64,000 nucleotides of DNA from Apolygus lucorum (Eukaryota; Arthropoda; Insecta; Hemiptera; Miridae), in assembly GCA_009739505.2 (NCBI GenBank), contig CM019176.2, forward strand, positions 7,527,739 through 7,591,738. Direction: 5' to 3'. The notes beneath the pieces are model-generated. The model was not told the DNA's origin. It worked only from the letters and a program-made list of their open reading frames with translations, and made no database searches. Both the position numbers and the translations under genes were made by a program. How positions within the stretch are numbered: position 1 is the first letter of the stretch; each line of letters begins with the position of its first letter. Below, one piece after another: positions 63,331 through 64,000 of this stretch.

Positions 63331-63695
63331 AGAGCTCGGAATTTGCATATTCTGCATATCTTTTATTATGCGGTATATCTTTGTATTTGAACGTTTTGAA
63401 GGTTTCTGAAGGGTATGCGGTGGTTTAAATTGAAATTGCATATTTCGGTCATTTTGGGGATTTTTGCATTTTTTGGTCATTTTGGGGATTTTTGCATATT
63501 TTGCAGCATATTTTATCAGTTTTTTGCGTATTCTGGATTTATTTTTAAAGTCAGTGCTGGAAGTTGACAGTATTCGAAATCGAATGTTGGAATGTTTTTT
63601 CCCCTCACTCACATCACCCCTGCAGGTAATGGGCCATTACCTGCTCTAATGAATAGATGAGTGACAATACAAGTGAACGGTGCGTGCTCTGAGCC
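63331..63695. other. Short tandem repeat region
   Basis: Includes a 29-bp direct repeat built on GGTCATTTTGGGGATTTTTG at about 63446-63505, and TGCATAT-rich sequence. No gene was seen. Confidence 0.4.
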
Positions 63696-63953
63696 TTGAG
63701 ACTAATCCGCTTACTGAACCAACTGGAGGGGGTCCTATCGACAAATCCAGGGTGGTCTTCAGTGGTTCAAATCGCGAAAATTCTCAAAGGAGAAGACAGC
63801 TCATGGGACTCTCCCTACTCTCCAAAAGAGATTTCCACTTTTAAATGTTTGCCTATTGTATCTTGCGATGTAGAGAGATCGTTTTCTGCATTGAAAGAAA
63901 TTTTAAGTGACAGGAGACACTGTTCATTAGGAGCGTGTAATTGTCCAATATAA
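63696..63953 (+). pseudogene. hAT transposase C-terminal remnant
   Basis: The open frame (no ATG, starts at TTG) contains LPIVSCDVERSFSALKEILS followed by DRR, the conserved core of the hAT C-terminal dimerisation domain. The catalytic RNase H-like domain and zinc finger are not in the window. The frame ends shortly after, 47 bases before the window edge. It could be the end of a degraded hAT transposase or an exon of a domesticated hAT-derived gene. Confidence 0.55.
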
Positions 63954-64000
63954 TATGTAGTTCATCTTTACATTTTATACCTAGTTCGTAAATGTATAAA

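Overview
The window is a piece of a eukaryotic genome, most likely an arthropod and probably an insect. It is AT-rich, intron-bearing and built almost entirely of transposable elements. The set of elements fits that reading: an R1-type LINE, a Penelope-type reverse transcriptase, a mariner relic, Merlin-, hAT- and PIF/Harbinger-type DNA elements, Ty3/gypsy and Ty1/copia elements, and one exon of a C-type-lysozyme-like gene. Short GGTA/TACC runs are scattered throughout. No bacterial gene, operon or CRISPR array is present, and no complete host gene can be supported.

Layout. 1-2 kb: a repeat (family H) split by a 1149-bp Harbinger-like element. 3-5.6 kb: F-family repeats, one carrying a 105-bp tandem repeat with an open frame. 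6.5-6.9 kb: a Merlin relic with a 9-bp target duplication. 8175-18454: a complete Ty3/gypsy element (A) on the minus strand with 1637-bp LTRs and a 4-bp target duplication. 18602-18799: the lysozyme-like exon. 19067-23514: an R1-type LINE interrupted by a 1277-bp unclassified element (GGACGTCC family, three copies in the window). 23.5-25.8 kb: E-family repeats with a tRNA-like block. 25.8-26.5 kb: a mariner foldback. 26.6-40.2 kb: two more GGACGTCC copies, a degenerate LINE, a G-family repeat dense in splice-donor motifs, a foldback and a Penelope fragment. 40.9-48.3 kb: a second G copy, F and E copies and more foldbacks. 48601-60879: a Ty1/copia element (C) with identical 205-bp LTRs, split by a second gypsy element (B, 49459-56980). 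61-63.2 kb: a foldback, a complete F copy and a hAT foldback inserted in an E copy. The window ends in a hAT-transposase C-terminal remnant.

How the parts work. Element A looks autonomous. Its single Gag-Pol frame (three zinc knuckles, protease, RT, RNase H, integrase with D-D35-E) is followed by a separate downstream ORF of 276 codons. Element B has lost Gag and protease but keeps RT, RNase H, integrase and the same extra ORF (273 codons). About three quarters of aligned residues match between the two versions. Both carry a splice-acceptor-like sequence 4-5 nt before the ATG. The C-terminal third of the protein has eight conserved cysteines in a 4+4 pattern, with a C-x2-C-K-x-F-W-x-R core and a terminal C-x2-C-R-R, resembling a nuclear-receptor DNA-binding domain. 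This ORF is the best candidate here for an undescribed system: a retrotransposon-encoded zinc-finger regulator expressed from a spliced subgenomic RNA. The near-identical LTRs of A, B and C indicate recent insertion.
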